NCBI RefSeq assembly: GCF_005862305.2
Contig: NZ_CP054021.1
Location: forward strand, 4,753,501 to 4,817,500
Origin: Rhizobium indicum
GTDB lineage: Bacteria; Pseudomonadota; Alphaproteobacteria; Rhizobiales; Rhizobiaceae
DNA length: 64,000 bases
Reading direction: 5' to 3'
A program made the position numbers and the translations under genes. The notes under the pieces are model-generated. The model saw only the letters and a list, made by a program, of their open reading frames with translations. It searched no databases and was not told where the DNA came from. Every line of letters starts with the position of its first letter. Position 1 is the stretch's first letter. This document shows positions 8,899 to 17,480 of the stretch, one piece after another.

Positions 8899-11892
8899 TC
8901 ACCGCCCCGGCCGCCCGGTCTTCCCCTTCGTCCGCCCCTTGCGCTTCTGCTCGCCCGGGTCCTCATAGCTCCCCACGCCCGTCTTCCCGCGCACGACCGG
9001 CCGCACGTCGTCGCGTTCCGGCTGCGCGTCAAGCAACGGTGAAAACCGCTTCGTGCTCTTGGCGACCTCCGGCTTTTCAGGCACCTGTCCGATGACCGGC
9101 TTTTCCGTTCGGCCGACCGTCATTTCATCGAGGTCGTTCTTGCGGAAGAGGGTCTTCTTCGTGGGGTCGGCGATGTCGCGGCCCATCTCATCCAGAGCGG
9201 GTTTGCGGAAGAGAGGGGTGGTGGTGTCGGTGCCTGGGCCCATGTCGTCGAGGCTGGGTCTTGAGAAGTAGGAGGGGGTGGCCGCCTCATCCGCCTTGCC
9301 GGGAACCTTCTCGCCGGCTGGGAGAAGGGACTCGCGGGTCGCTTTGGCGTTCCGTCTGACGCCTTCCATCGCCTTCGACTCCTCGCGCGCCATGGGATCG
9401 TCCATAATCGCCAGCTCGGCAGCCTTGAGGCGTTTGATCTCGTCGCGGAGGCGGGCGGCTTTTTCGAAGTCGAGGTCGGCGGCGGCGTCGCGCATGCTCT
9501 TTTCGAGCGCGTTGAGATGGGTCTGCAGGTTGTTGCCGACGAGGTTGCCGCCATCGGCGAAGCCCTTGCCCGAGGCGCCCGAGATATCGGCGCGGACGTG
9601 GTCGCGTTCGTAGACGCTGTCGAGGATGTCGTTGATCCTGGCCTTGACCGATTCCGGCGTGATCCCGTGTTCCTGGTTATAGACCATCTGCTTTTCGCGG
9701 CGGCGGCTGGTTTCCTCCATCGCTCGCTTCATCGAGCCGGTGACCTGGTCGGCATAGAGGATGACCTTGCCATCGACGTTACGCGCGGCGCGGCCGATCG
9801 TCTGGATCAGCGAGGTCTCCGAGCGCAGGAAGCCTTCCTTGTCGGCGTCGAGGATGGCGACGAAGCCGCATTCGGGAATGTCGAGGCCTTCGCGCAAAAG
9901 GTTGATGCCGACGAGTACGTCGAAGGCGCCGAGGCGGAGATCGCGGAGGATCTCGATACGCTCAAGCGTGTCGATGTCGGAGTGCATGTAGCGCACGCGC
10001 ACGCCCTGCTCATGCAGATATTCGGTCAGGTCCTCGGCCATGCGCTTGGTCAGCACGGTGCAGAGGGTACGGTAGCCCTTGGCCGCCGTCTCGCGGATCT
10101 CGCCGAGCACGTCGTCCACCTGGCTGCGGGCCGAGCGGACCTCGACCGGCGGGTCAATCAGGCCGGTCGGGCGGATCACCTGTTCGGCGAAGACGCCGCC
10201 GGACTGCTCCATCTCCCAGCCGCCGGGCGTGGCCGAGACGGCGATGGTGTCGGGGCGCATGGCGTCCCATTCCTCGAAGCGCAGCGGCCGGTTGTCCATG
10301 CAGGAGGGCAGGCGGAAGCCGTATTCGGCCAGCGTCGCCTTGCGTCTGAAGTCGCCCCGGTACATGCCGCCGATCTGCGGCACGGTGACATGGCTTTCGT
10401 CGATGAAGACGAGGGCGTTGTCGGGGATATATTCGAACAGCGTCGGCGGCGGATCGCCGGGGTCGCGGCCGGTGAGGTAACGCGAATAGTTCTCGATGCC
10501 CTGGCAGGAGCCTGTCGCCTCGAGCATTTCGATATCATAGCGGGTGCGCTGCTCCAGGCGCTGGGCCTCCAGCAGGCGGCCGGCCTTTTCCAGTTCGGCG
10601 AGGCGAAGCCTGAGCTCCTCCTTGATCGACTTGATGGCGCCGTTCAGCGTCGGGCGCGGGGTGACATAGTGCGAATTGGCGTAGATCTTCACCGATTTCA
10701 GGTCGCCGACCTTCTGGCCGGTGAGCGGGTCGAACTCGGTGATCGCGTCGATCTCGTCGCCGAACATCGAGATGCGCCAGGCGGCATCTTCCAAGTGGGC
10801 GGGGAAGAGCTCGATCGTGTCGCCACGCACCCGGAAGGAGCCGCGGGTGAAATCCATATCGCGGCGCTTGTATTGCTGGGCGACGAGGTCAGCCAGCAGC
10901 TGGCGCTGGTCCAGCCGGTCGCCGACCGACATCTGGAAGGTCATCGCCGTATAGGTCTCGACCGAGCCGATACCGTAGATGCAGGAGACCGAGGCGACGA
11001 TGATGCAGTCGTCGCGTTCGAGCAGCGAGCGCGTCGCCGAGTGGCGCATGCGGTCGATCTGCTCGTTGATCGAGGATTCCTTCTCGATATAGGTGTCGGA
11101 GCGCGGCACATAGGCTTCCGGCTGGTAATAATCGTAGTAGGAAACGAAATATTCCACCGCATTGTCGGGGAAGAAATTCTTGAATTCGGAATAGAGCTGG
11201 GCGGCCAGCGTCTTGTTCGGCGCCAGGATCACGGCGGGGCGCTGCGTCGCCTCGATCACCTTGGCCATGGTGAAGGTCTTGCCGGAGCCGGTGACGCCGA
11301 GCAGCACCTGGCTGCGGTCGCCATTCTCCAGCCCCTCGACGAGATCGCGGATGGCGGTCGGCTGGTCGCCGGCCGGCTCGTAGTCCGACTGCATGCGGAT
11401 GGCGATGCCGCCTTCGGATTTATCGGGCCGGGCAGGGCGGTGCGGCGTCCAGATCTTGCCGTTCTTGTGCAGCGGATTGCCGCTCTCGATCAGCGCCGAC
11501 AGCGCTTCGACCGTGGCGGTGACGGCGGTGCCGGCCTGCAGCGACGAGGCCTCTTCCAGCGTCGTATCCATGCCGGAGACGGGATTGAGGCCGGCGGCCG
11601 CGCGCGTCTTCGGATCGGTCGAGCCGCCCATGGAGGTGCCGCGCGCCGATTTCGACGCGCTGACGCCGCCGTCGCTGGTTTTCGTCCTGGCGGCGATTTC
11701 CACCTTCTTGCGATGCTTGCCGGCCTTGGAGGCGATCTGGCGCTGCGTCTCGACGCCCGAGGTTTCGGCATCGGCCTCCAGCTGCTTCACCCAATCGGCA
11801 ACCGAGCCTGAGAGGGGGGCTCCCTCAAAAGACGATTGAGGGGCTTCCTCGAAGCCATTCGGGGCGGGGGATTTCTTCGGAGATTTGGCCAT
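8899..11892 (-). CDS. uvrB: UvrABC excision nuclease subunit B
   Basis: A 997-residue UvrB, the damage-verifying helicase-like subunit of nucleotide excision repair. Core features run in order: [10 protein letters not shown], Walker A GVTGSGKT, the beta-hairpin region [12 protein letters not shown], Walker B-like FIDESH, helicase motifs [18 protein letters not shown] and QTIGRAARN, and a C-terminal UVR motif ([24 protein letters not shown]) that contacts UvrC. About 170 residues precede the core and about 130 basic, low-complexity residues follow the UVR motif, so it is much longer than the roughly 670-residue E. coli protein. I chose the ATG at 11892 (MAKSPKKS); an upstream ATG at 11943 lacks support. 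A CGAAC-N5-GTTCG palindrome lies 60 bp upstream. Confidence 0.97.
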   Translation of the reverse strand: MAKSPKKSPAPNGFEEAPQSSFEGAPLSGSVADWVKQLEADAETSGVETQRQIASKAGKHRKKVEIAARTKTSDGGVSASKSARGTSMGGSTDPKTRAAAGLNPVSGMDTTLEEASSLQAGTAVTATVEALSALIESGNPLHKNGKIWTPHRPARPDKSEGGIAIRMQSDYEPAGDQPTAIRDLVEGLENGDRSQVLLGVTGSGKTFTMAKVIEATQRPAVILAPNKTLAAQLYSEFKNFFPDNAVEYFVSYYDYYQPEAYVPRSDTYIEKESSINEQIDRMRHSATRSLLERDDCIIVASVSCIYGIGSVETYTAMTFQMSVGDRLDQRQLLADLVAQQYKRRDMDFTRGSFRVRGDTIELFPAHLEDAAWRISMFGDEIDAITEFDPLTGQKVGDLKSVKIYANSHYVTPRPTLNGAIKSIKEELRLRLAELEKAGRLLEAQRLEQRTRYDIEMLEATGSCQGIENYSRYLTGRDPGDPPPTLFEYIPDNALVFIDESHVTVPQIGGMYRGDFRRKATLAEYGFRLPSCMDNRPLRFEEWDAMRPDTIAVSATPGGWEMEQSGGVFAEQVIRPTGLIDPPVEVRSARSQVDDVLGEIRETAAKGYRTLCTVLTKRMAEDLTEYLHEQGVRVRYMHSDIDTLERIEILRDLRLGAFDVLVGINLLREGLDIPECGFVAILDADKEGFLRSETSLIQTIGRAARNVDGKVILYADQVTGSMKRAMEETSRRREKQMVYNQEHGITPESVKARINDILDSVYERDHVRADISGASGKGFADGGNLVGNNLQTHLNALEKSMRDAAADLDFEKAARLRDEIKRLKAAELAIMDDPMAREESKAMEGVRRNAKATRESLLPAGEKVPGKADEAATPSYFSRPSLDDMGPGTDTTTPLFRKPALDEMGRDIADPTKKTLFRKNDLDEMTVGRTEKPVIGQVPEKPEVAKSTKRFSPLLDAQPERDDVRPVVRGKTGVGSYEDPGEQKRKGRTKGKTGRPGR

Positions 11893-11951
11893 GGCGCGAA
11901 TATGGAGAGAGTCAGCGCGAAAGTGAAGAGGGAAAGAGTACAAAAGGGAAA

Positions 11952-11966
11952 CGAACTGTTTGTTCG
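11952..11966 (-). promoter_or_regulatory. Possible LexA-like operator upstream of uvrB
   Basis: CGAAC-TGTTT-GTTCG is a perfect inverted repeat with a 5-nt spacer, 60 bp before the uvrB ATG. It resembles the Gram-positive SOS box (CGAAC-N4-GTTCG) more than the usual alphaproteobacterial direct repeat (GTTC-N7-GTTC), so LexA control is only a suggestion. Confidence 0.35.
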
Positions 11967-12019
11967 AAAGTGTGAATAGTTCCCAAGCTTATGGCGCTGC
12001 GAAGCCGGCGCACCCGCCC

Positions 12020-12195
12020 CGCCCTTCGAGGGCCCTTGTGGGCACCTCAGGGTGAGGCTCTCTTGAGCGTTGGCGCGGCATCCTCCAGCGCCGGCTATCC
12101 GCTAAGGCATGCTCCAACGCCCGTCATGCTGAGGTGCGCAGCCCGCAGGGCGAAGCATCGAAGCACGCGCCGCAGCGTGGCTGCTGGCAGCCATT
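12020..12195. repeat. Rhizobial intergenic palindromic repeat (RIME-like)
   Basis: Left arm 'cttcgagggcccttgtgg' with 'cacctcagggtgagg' and right arm 'catgctgaggtgcgcag' with 'gcgaagcatcgaagcacg' form a long imperfect palindrome. The right half is repeated closely at 13250-13322, including 'gctgaggtgcgcagcc' and the ending 'gcagccat'. It fills the gap between uvrB and the DUF982 gene. This type of noncoding mosaic repeat is common in Rhizobium. Confidence 0.6.
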
Positions 12196-12228
12196 GCTTT
12201 AGCCTGGAATGAATTACCGGCGCCGGTG

Positions 12229-12615
12229 ATGTCCGGCGGCGATCATTCGGCCCAATACTGGAACCGAGATCGGTCTCCCGCAGTTAGTTTCCCAGTCACT
12301 TCACCTCTAGGTACTACTGCCATTAGCGATCATTCTGCCTTCTGGGAAAACCCCATCTCGATCGACCTTGATTCCGGCGAACGGCTGGTTCTTCGCTCAC
12401 CGCAGGATGCGCTTTATGCACTCGTCTCGGACTGGCCGGTCAATGGCGGCGTCCACCAGCAAAGGGCGATCGATTTCTGCCGCGCCTGGCTTGCCGGACG
12501 GATGCCGGCCGAGACGGTGCGGCAGGCCTTCATCCTGGCCGCGCTGGAAGCCGGCGTGCCGCTCCATGATGATGAAGACGGGGCCGAAGCCGCGGTTGTG
12601 AACCCTCCAGTATAG
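12229..12615 (+). CDS. DUF982 domain protein
   Basis: A 128-residue protein whose central and C-terminal part (SPQDALYALVSDWP, FCRAWLAGRMPAETVRQAFILAALEAG) matches the small helical DUF982 proteins that are abundant in Rhizobium genomes. Function is unknown; the family is cytosolic and rhizobial genomes usually carry many copies. The first 40 or so residues are not part of the domain. I chose the ATG at 12229; a GTG lies one codon upstream. No operon partner. Confidence 0.75.
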   Translation: MSGGDHSAQYWNRDRSPAVSFPVTSPLGTTAISDHSAFWENPISIDLDSGERLVLRSPQDALYALVSDWPVNGGVHQQRAIDFCRAWLAGRMPAETVRQAFILAALEAGVPLHDDEDGAEAAVVNPPV

Positions 12616-12767
12616 GAGGAGCGACGCCGGCTACATTCAGTCTTCACGCGGCCCGGTATTCCCCAGCATCAACAATATTCCGTTGATGTATTGCAAATAT
12701 TATTCCCGCTGTGTTTGTAGGAAATACGCAGCGTTACCGCGCTCCGATTCTTTGGGGATTCAACTGA

Positions 12768-13157
12768 ATGAGAATGAAAGTCCTTGCTTGTGCCGCTCTG
12801 CTGATGCTGGCCGGCTGCAACGCCCCTGTGTCGCAATCCGTTGCGGATTCCCAGCGTCCTCCCTCGAATGACGTCCGGCAGAACTTCATCAATATCGTCT
12901 TCAAGAGAAGTTATCGGCACGAAGCAGGAGAAGTCGTATGGGCTCGCATTTCCAGCGTGGTGGTGCTTGAACCTGAGAAAAAGATCTATGCTTACTGCGT
13001 CCGTTTGGTGCCCAAGCGCGGCTGGGGAGACTGGGCCTATCTCGGCGTCTCCTTTACGGATGGCAAAATATTAGGCGCGACAGTGAATGACGATCGCTGC
13101 CGCGACAAGCGGCTGCGCTACTACCCGTTTCCTGAGCTGACCGGCATGAAGACCTGA
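12768..13157 (+). CDS. Putative lipoprotein, tandem copy 1
   Basis: A 129-residue protein with a lipoprotein signal (MRMKVLACAALLMLAGC, lipobox LAGC, Cys at about residue 17), so it should be lipidated and held at a membrane facing the periplasm. The mature part has a DSQRPPS segment, an (I)SSVVVLEPEKKIYAYC strand pair and the C-terminal motif DDRCRDKRLRYYPFPEL. These elements recur in the next gene, showing tandem duplication. The two conserved cysteines (in YAYC and DRC) could form a disulfide. No characterised family recognised. Confidence 0.75.
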   Translation: MRMKVLACAALLMLAGCNAPVSQSVADSQRPPSNDVRQNFINIVFKRSYRHEAGEVVWARISSVVVLEPEKKIYAYCVRLVPKRGWGDWAYLGVSFTDGKILGATVNDDRCRDKRLRYYPFPELTGMKT

Positions 13158-13249
13158 CGCGGGGCGAAGGTTCCGGCCGCGTCGTTGTTCAAGGCTTTGT
13201 TGAACAGCGGCGCGACGGCGTCGTTGGGCGCGGCGTCCTCCGACCTTCC

Positions 13250-13322
13250 TCAAGCTGAGGTGCGCAGCCTGCAAGGCGGAGCCTCGAAGCACAGGGTGCG
13301 ACGTTGCTGCTTGCAGCCATCG
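13250..13322. repeat. Partial copy of the intergenic repeat at 12020-12195
   Basis: Contains 'gctgaggtgcgcagcc', 'ggagcctcgaagcac' and 'gcagccat', in the same order as in the copy upstream of the first lipoprotein gene. It lies between the two duplicated lipoprotein genes, so the duplication may have carried or been helped by the repeat. Confidence 0.55.
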
Positions 13323-13371
13323 CCTTCGGGAAACCCGGTCCATCAACTTTGATAGAGGGAGATCCAACTGA

Positions 13372-13749
13372 ATGAAAGTCAAATTCCTTGTTTGCGCTGT
13401 CCCGCTGGCACTGTCTGGCTGCCAGACTCCGGCGCCGCAGTCCGTTGTAGATTCCCAGCGGCCGCCTTCCAGCGCGGTTCGACGCGAGTACGTCGACGCT
13501 CTGCGGGGAACCATTAAACCGGGGAACTTCGTCAAGGCCGAGATTTCCAGCGTGGTTCTGCTCAATCCGGAAAAGCAGATATATGCTTATTGCACGCGCA
13601 CGACGGAACGAGCCTACCCGAACTGGTCCTATATCGGCCTGGGCTTGCAACACGACATGATACTGTACCTGAAAAAGAACGACTATCGCTGCCACGACAA
13701 ACGGCTGCGTTACTATGATTTTCCCGAATTGCGTAGCATGAAACACTGA
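13372..13749 (+). CDS. Putative lipoprotein, tandem copy 2
   Basis: A 125-residue paralogue of the lipoprotein gene 215 bp upstream. Signal MKVKFLVCAVPLALSGC with lipobox LSGC; shared elements are SVVDSQRPPS, ISSVVLLNPEKQIYAYC and the C-terminal NDYRCHDKRLRYYDFPEL. The middle is divergent. Probably a periplasm-facing lipoprotein of unknown role. A GGGAGA site precedes the ATG. The stop codon TGA is the first unit of a long GA dinucleotide tract. Confidence 0.75.
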   Translation: MKVKFLVCAVPLALSGCQTPAPQSVVDSQRPPSSAVRREYVDALRGTIKPGNFVKAEISSVVLLNPEKQIYAYCTRTTERAYPNWSYIGLGLQHDMILYLKKNDYRCHDKRLRYYDFPELRSMKH

Positions 13750-13774
13750 GAGAGAGAGAGAGAGAGAGAGAGAG
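13748..13774. repeat. (GA)n dinucleotide microsatellite
   Basis: Twenty-seven uninterrupted alternating G/A bases, overlapping the TGA stop of the second lipoprotein gene and lying between convergent genes. Length changes would not alter the protein because the stop sits at the tract start. Confidence 0.95.
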
Positions 13775-13858
13775 GCGCTTGGCAGCCTCGCGATCACCTT
13801 CCGGCCGCCGTCCTGCTCAAACCGCGAGAACCATCCCCACGTCGCCGGCGCACCATAC

Positions 13859-14311
13859 TCAGAAAACGGACGCCCTGGAGTCATCCACGGACGGCGCTCT
13901 GCAATACCACACGATGACGGCAATCGTTCCAATGGGAAACAGAATCCCAAGAAGCTGGTGCCATCCGCTTCGGTTGATGTCGTGAAAACGCCGAGCGGCC
14001 ATGGCGATTGAGGGAAGAAACGTCGCCAGCGACCAGATCAAGTTCAATGTTGCGGTTCGATCAACAAGGTACAAAGCGATGCTGACGAGAGCGACAAAGA
14101 CCGCCGAAAACCAGAATCCCGATCGGCTGGCTCTGCCGCTGAAATCCACATATTTCTTGAAGTAGCTGCCGATCGCTTGGCCGAAACCCATTGCGTCAGG
14201 CAGGCCGCCGAAGCGGTTCGGCCCGGCGGGTGGGTTTCTGAAAATGAAGAACAACGGCACTGTTAGCGGGATCAAGACGACCAGCCAGTGAAAGAGAGAA
14301 AAACTACCCAT
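13859..14311 (-). CDS. DUF805 membrane protein
   Basis: About 150 residues. A first membrane segment (SLFHWLVVLIPLTVPLFFIF) is followed by the DUF805 signature: FGQAIGSYFKKYVDFSGRASRSGFW, then helices VFVALVSIALYLVD and LIWSLATFLPSIAMAARRFHDINRSGWHQLL, then ILFPIGTIAVIVWYCR. DUF805 proteins are inner-membrane proteins of unknown function. I chose the ATG at 14311 because GGGG lies 9 nt upstream; an ATG at 14338 adds nine residues but lacks a ribosome site. It converges on the lipoprotein gene. Confidence 0.85.
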   Translation of the reverse strand: MGSFSLFHWLVVLIPLTVPLFFIFRNPPAGPNRFGGLPDAMGFGQAIGSYFKKYVDFSGRASRSGFWFSAVFVALVSIALYLVDRTATLNLIWSLATFLPSIAMAARRFHDINRSGWHQLLGILFPIGTIAVIVWYCRAPSVDDSRASVF

Positions 14312-14477
14312 GAAATACCCCAACGATTTGAATGGCATAGAGATAAGCAATGTTCGTTGCCGGAAGATTAATTGGCTTGCAATCTGACGCGTTCGGCAAT
14401 CGCAGCGGGAGAAACAGCGGCTGCCACGTTGAGGACAGTGTAGACGCTTGGAAGAGGTTGGCAGCGCAGCTGGCAAT

Positions 14478-15245
14478 TCAGGGCTTGGCCAGCACCCGTG
14501 CCTGCACCGGCTGCTCGATGCCCTTGAGCACAAGCATGCGGGTTTCGGCGCCTGCGGCGAGATCGGCAGCCTTCGCCGCCGTTTCGGAGGAGATCAGAAT
14601 CTCACCGGCGGCGGCCTGGGATTCCAGCCTTGCGGCCTGATTGACGACGCCGCCGATGGCGGTGAAATCGCTGCGGAAGCTTGAGAATTCGCCGATCTGG
14701 ACCTCACCGGAATGGATGCCGACGCCGACGCCGAGAGTGCGACCGGGCAATGCCTCGAGCGCCAGACCGTTCAGCGCGGCGGCGCAGTTTTGCTGGATCT
14801 CCTGCGCAGCCAGGATCGCCGCGCCCGCGTGATCCTTTCTGACGATCGGAAAATTGAAGATCGCCATGAGGCCGTCGCCCATCTGCTTGTTGACGATGCC
14901 GTCATGCGCCCAGATCGCCTGTGCGCAGCGATCCTGGAACAGGCTGACGATCTCGCTCAGCTGCACCGCTTCGATGCGCTCCGAAAGATCCGTGAAGCCC
15001 CTGATATCGGCAAACAGGATGGTGGCGTCGACGGTGATCTGGCGCTGCTTCTTGACATATTGGAAGGAGCGCTCGCAGATCGTGCAGATATCGGGGTTCA
15101 TCTTGCTGCGGGTGATGCCGAGGGCGCGGAAGGGCAAGGCAAGCGGACCGCCGATCGGGATCGGCATATGCATCTGGTCCCAGCAGCCGCGACAGATCCG
15201 GGCGCTGCCGTGCCTGGTTGGCTCCGTGGAAGAGGCTGTCGTCAT
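14478..15245 (-). CDS. Class III adenylate/guanylate cyclase with N-terminal Cys motifs
   Basis: A 255-residue cytosolic protein. Residues from about 70 form a class III cyclase domain: FADIRGFTDLSE carries the first metal-binding Asp and KQMGDGLMAIFN the second, followed by GVGIHSGEVQIGEF and VVNQAARLE. The N-terminus has two cysteine pairs, CRGCW and CTICER, about 32 residues apart, suggesting a zinc or Fe-S binding regulatory module. It would make cAMP or cGMP in response to an unknown signal. I chose the ATG at 15245 (MTTASSTE); an ATG at 15350 gives a poorly supported basic extension. The second half resembles the cyclase domain of the 738-residue protein at 17481. Confidence 0.88.
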   Translation of the reverse strand: MTTASSTEPTRHGSARICRGCWDQMHMPIPIGGPLALPFRALGITRSKMNPDICTICERSFQYVKKQRQITVDATILFADIRGFTDLSERIEAVQLSEIVSLFQDRCAQAIWAHDGIVNKQMGDGLMAIFNFPIVRKDHAGAAILAAQEIQQNCAAALNGLALEALPGRTLGVGVGIHSGEVQIGEFSSFRSDFTAIGGVVNQAARLESQAAAGEILISSETAAKAADLAAGAETRMLVLKGIEQPVQARVLAKP

Positions 15246-15516
15246 ATCTCGCAATCCATCGCCTGATAGCTGAAAATAAGCTTCCGACACTCGCCTGCTT
15301 TTGGCAACTCTGCTGATGCTGCGGGGTGATGATGGATTGGAGTATTTCATATTGAATTATCATGCGTAATTTCTTGAGCATTCCGAAACGCGCCTTGCAA
15401 AGTGCTATTCCAGGTAGATAAATTCAATCCAATGTCATCTCCGTGCTTACAGGGAGCCACGTTTGCGCCGTTGAACAGGCACGCGTGCGGTCGATATTTT
15501 TTAGCGAGAACTTTGG

Positions 15517-17256
15517 ATGAACCCTGAAGAATTGCGCAAATCGGAATACGCCAACAACCGAGGCAAATTGCTTCTGATCTTCCTGGTTATAGTTGCCATC
15601 ACGGCAGGAATCATTTGGCTAGGCTTCCATCCCCCCAGGGATAAGGACCCTCGTGTGGCTTGGTTCTTCGTGGTGCCGGGCGCAGCGTTTTTTGGGATAC
15701 TAGCATTGCTGCTGTTGCCCAAGCTCTTCTCTGTGGAGCCGGGACTCGTCATGTCGACGGCCGGAATCCGTTTGCCGAATTTCCCTGGCCAGATACTGCC
15801 GTGGTCCGCCATTCAAAGCTTTGGCAGAGTCCAGACCAAGTATGCGGATAACATCGTTCTTCACCTTGATCCCACTGTCGCCGGGACCTTGGTCAGACGG
15901 GGGCTGGCGAGCCGGCTGCCGGAATGGTTCGTTGGTTCACGCGCCAAGGTCGGCGTTGCTCTGAAGCTCTTGCAGGGCAATTCGGACAGGATATTCGATG
16001 AGTTCGTCGAATTGCTGTCCGAAGCTTACGAAGCCGAACGCCAAACCATGCAGGAAGTTGGCTCGATCGCCCCGGACGACGAAGACGAAGCGCCGGAACC
16101 CGCGATCAACAGCGGCGGCCATCCGGTATTCACCTACGTTCTTCTTGCCGTTCTGATTGCGGTCTATGTCGGCGAACTAACCTTCGGTCTCGAGCCGCCC
16201 GTCGCCGGCACTCCCACCAATTGGACTCTCTTCGTCCTCGGTGGGACGTTTCGTCAAAGCATTGTCGAGCAGGGTCAATGGTGGCGGCTGTTTACCGGAC
16301 CTTTCATGCATGGAGGTATCCTCCATCTCGTGTTCAATTGCGTTTCCTTATGGTTCGCAGGAGGGCTCTTTGAACGGCTGATCGGCTGGCGCTGGTTTGC
16401 AGCGATTTTTTTCGCAAGTGCCCTTGGCGGATCTGTCGCATCGGTGTGGATCAATGCGCCGAACACGATCGGGGTCGGCGCCTCCGGCGGGATTGTCGGA
16501 CTTTTTGCAGCCGTGATCGCTGCCAGCTTCCGTTTCCGCTCAGGGCCGATTGCAGATACCCTGCGGATCGGGGCAGCTCAAATTCTCATTCCCTCGCTGC
16601 TGCCATTCCTTTCGGCAGCAAGAGGCGGTGAGAACATCGATTATGCCGGACATTTCGGCGGCGCCTTGACCGGGGCCGCGCTATCGTCGCTGCTGTTGGC
16701 TTTCTGGCCGAGAGAACGCCCGACGCCTCGTTTCGGCGCGGCGGCGACAGCCTTCAGCACTCTGTTCGTTATTATAGCGGCGGCGTCGCTTTGGCCTATC
16801 AGCAACACACGTCAATTCATCGTCAATGACCCCATGGCGAACTATTTCGCAGGAAAGTACGAGCAGGCCGCGACAGGGTTCGCCATTAGGACAACCGAGA
16901 ATCCCCCGACGGCTCCCTATTATCATCTCTGGCGTTTTATGGCTCAAAGCCGGGGCAATGATTCAAAGGCAATCGCCGATCTCAAAATCGCGGCCAGTAA
17001 AACGGACGAGGGAACATGGCCCTATCCCGTTTTCAGTCTCTTTCTCGGCGAGTTGAAACCGGATGAACTGATGGCGAAAGCGGCCGATAGTAACCAGCGT
17101 TGCGAAGCCACATTTTACAATGGCGAATGGTATCTGTTGGGTGGCAACACCCAGGAGGCGCGCCAACGTTTCGAGGCTGCCTTGTCCTCCTGCCCCACGA
17201 CATACATCGAATATGACGGCGCGAAGGGTGAATTGAACAGCCTCGGCGTGCAATAA
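15517..17256 (+). CDS. Rhomboid family intramembrane serine protease with N- and C-terminal extensions
   Basis: A 579-residue membrane protein. Residues 1-200 hold two membrane helices (LLLIFLVIVAITAGIIWLGF, AWFFVVPGAAFFGILALLLL) and a PH-like region. Residues 205-400 are the rhomboid core: WWRLFTGPFMHGGILHLVFN, the catalytic Ser motif GVGASGGIVGLFAA, and the catalytic His in YAGHFGGALTGA. After it comes a soluble TPR-like tail (for example GGNTQEARQRFEAAL). Rhomboids cleave transmembrane substrates inside the bilayer; the tail may bind substrates. Monocistronic. Catalytic residues are intact, so activity is likely, substrate unknown. Confidence 0.92.
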   Translation: MNPEELRKSEYANNRGKLLLIFLVIVAITAGIIWLGFHPPRDKDPRVAWFFVVPGAAFFGILALLLLPKLFSVEPGLVMSTAGIRLPNFPGQILPWSAIQSFGRVQTKYADNIVLHLDPTVAGTLVRRGLASRLPEWFVGSRAKVGVALKLLQGNSDRIFDEFVELLSEAYEAERQTMQEVGSIAPDDEDEAPEPAINSGGHPVFTYVLLAVLIAVYVGELTFGLEPPVAGTPTNWTLFVLGGTFRQSIVEQGQWWRLFTGPFMHGGILHLVFNCVSLWFAGGLFERLIGWRWFAAIFFASALGGSVASVWINAPNTIGVGASGGIVGLFAAVIAASFRFRSGPIADTLRIGAAQILIPSLLPFLSAARGGENIDYAGHFGGALTGAALSSLLLAFWPRERPTPRFGAAATAFSTLFVIIAAASLWPISNTRQFIVNDPMANYFAGKYEQAATGFAIRTTENPPTAPYYHLWRFMAQSRGNDSKAIADLKIAASKTDEGTWPYPVFSLFLGELKPDELMAKAADSNQRCEATFYNGEWYLLGGNTQEARQRFEAALSSCPTTYIEYDGAKGELNSLGVQ

Positions 17257-17480
17257 TTCTGTGGCCGCTCAGGCCCGAAACCAACCGGGATCGGGAAAGG
17301 AGGATGAATTCGCCAGTATCGATCACACCGCCAAGCCCGTAATGGGTAGGCGGCAGACGTCTGTTTTGTCATCCGATAGCATCGCTAAGTTGAATATCGC
17401 GCGGTCCGACGATAGCATCGCGGTAGGACATACTGTAGGATATTGTTAATAATACATTCGCTCTCCAGGAAAGACCGGGG

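Noticed and set aside
9517..11811. A 764-residue plus-strand open frame opposite uvrB
   Set aside because: It is the antisense shadow of the strongly coding uvrB gene; its composition is G/R/A/V-rich with no motif, as expected in high-GC DNA.
17261..17449. Plus-strand frame of 62 residues before the cyclase-TPR gene
   Set aside because: No ribosome site and no recognisable pattern; likely leader sequence.
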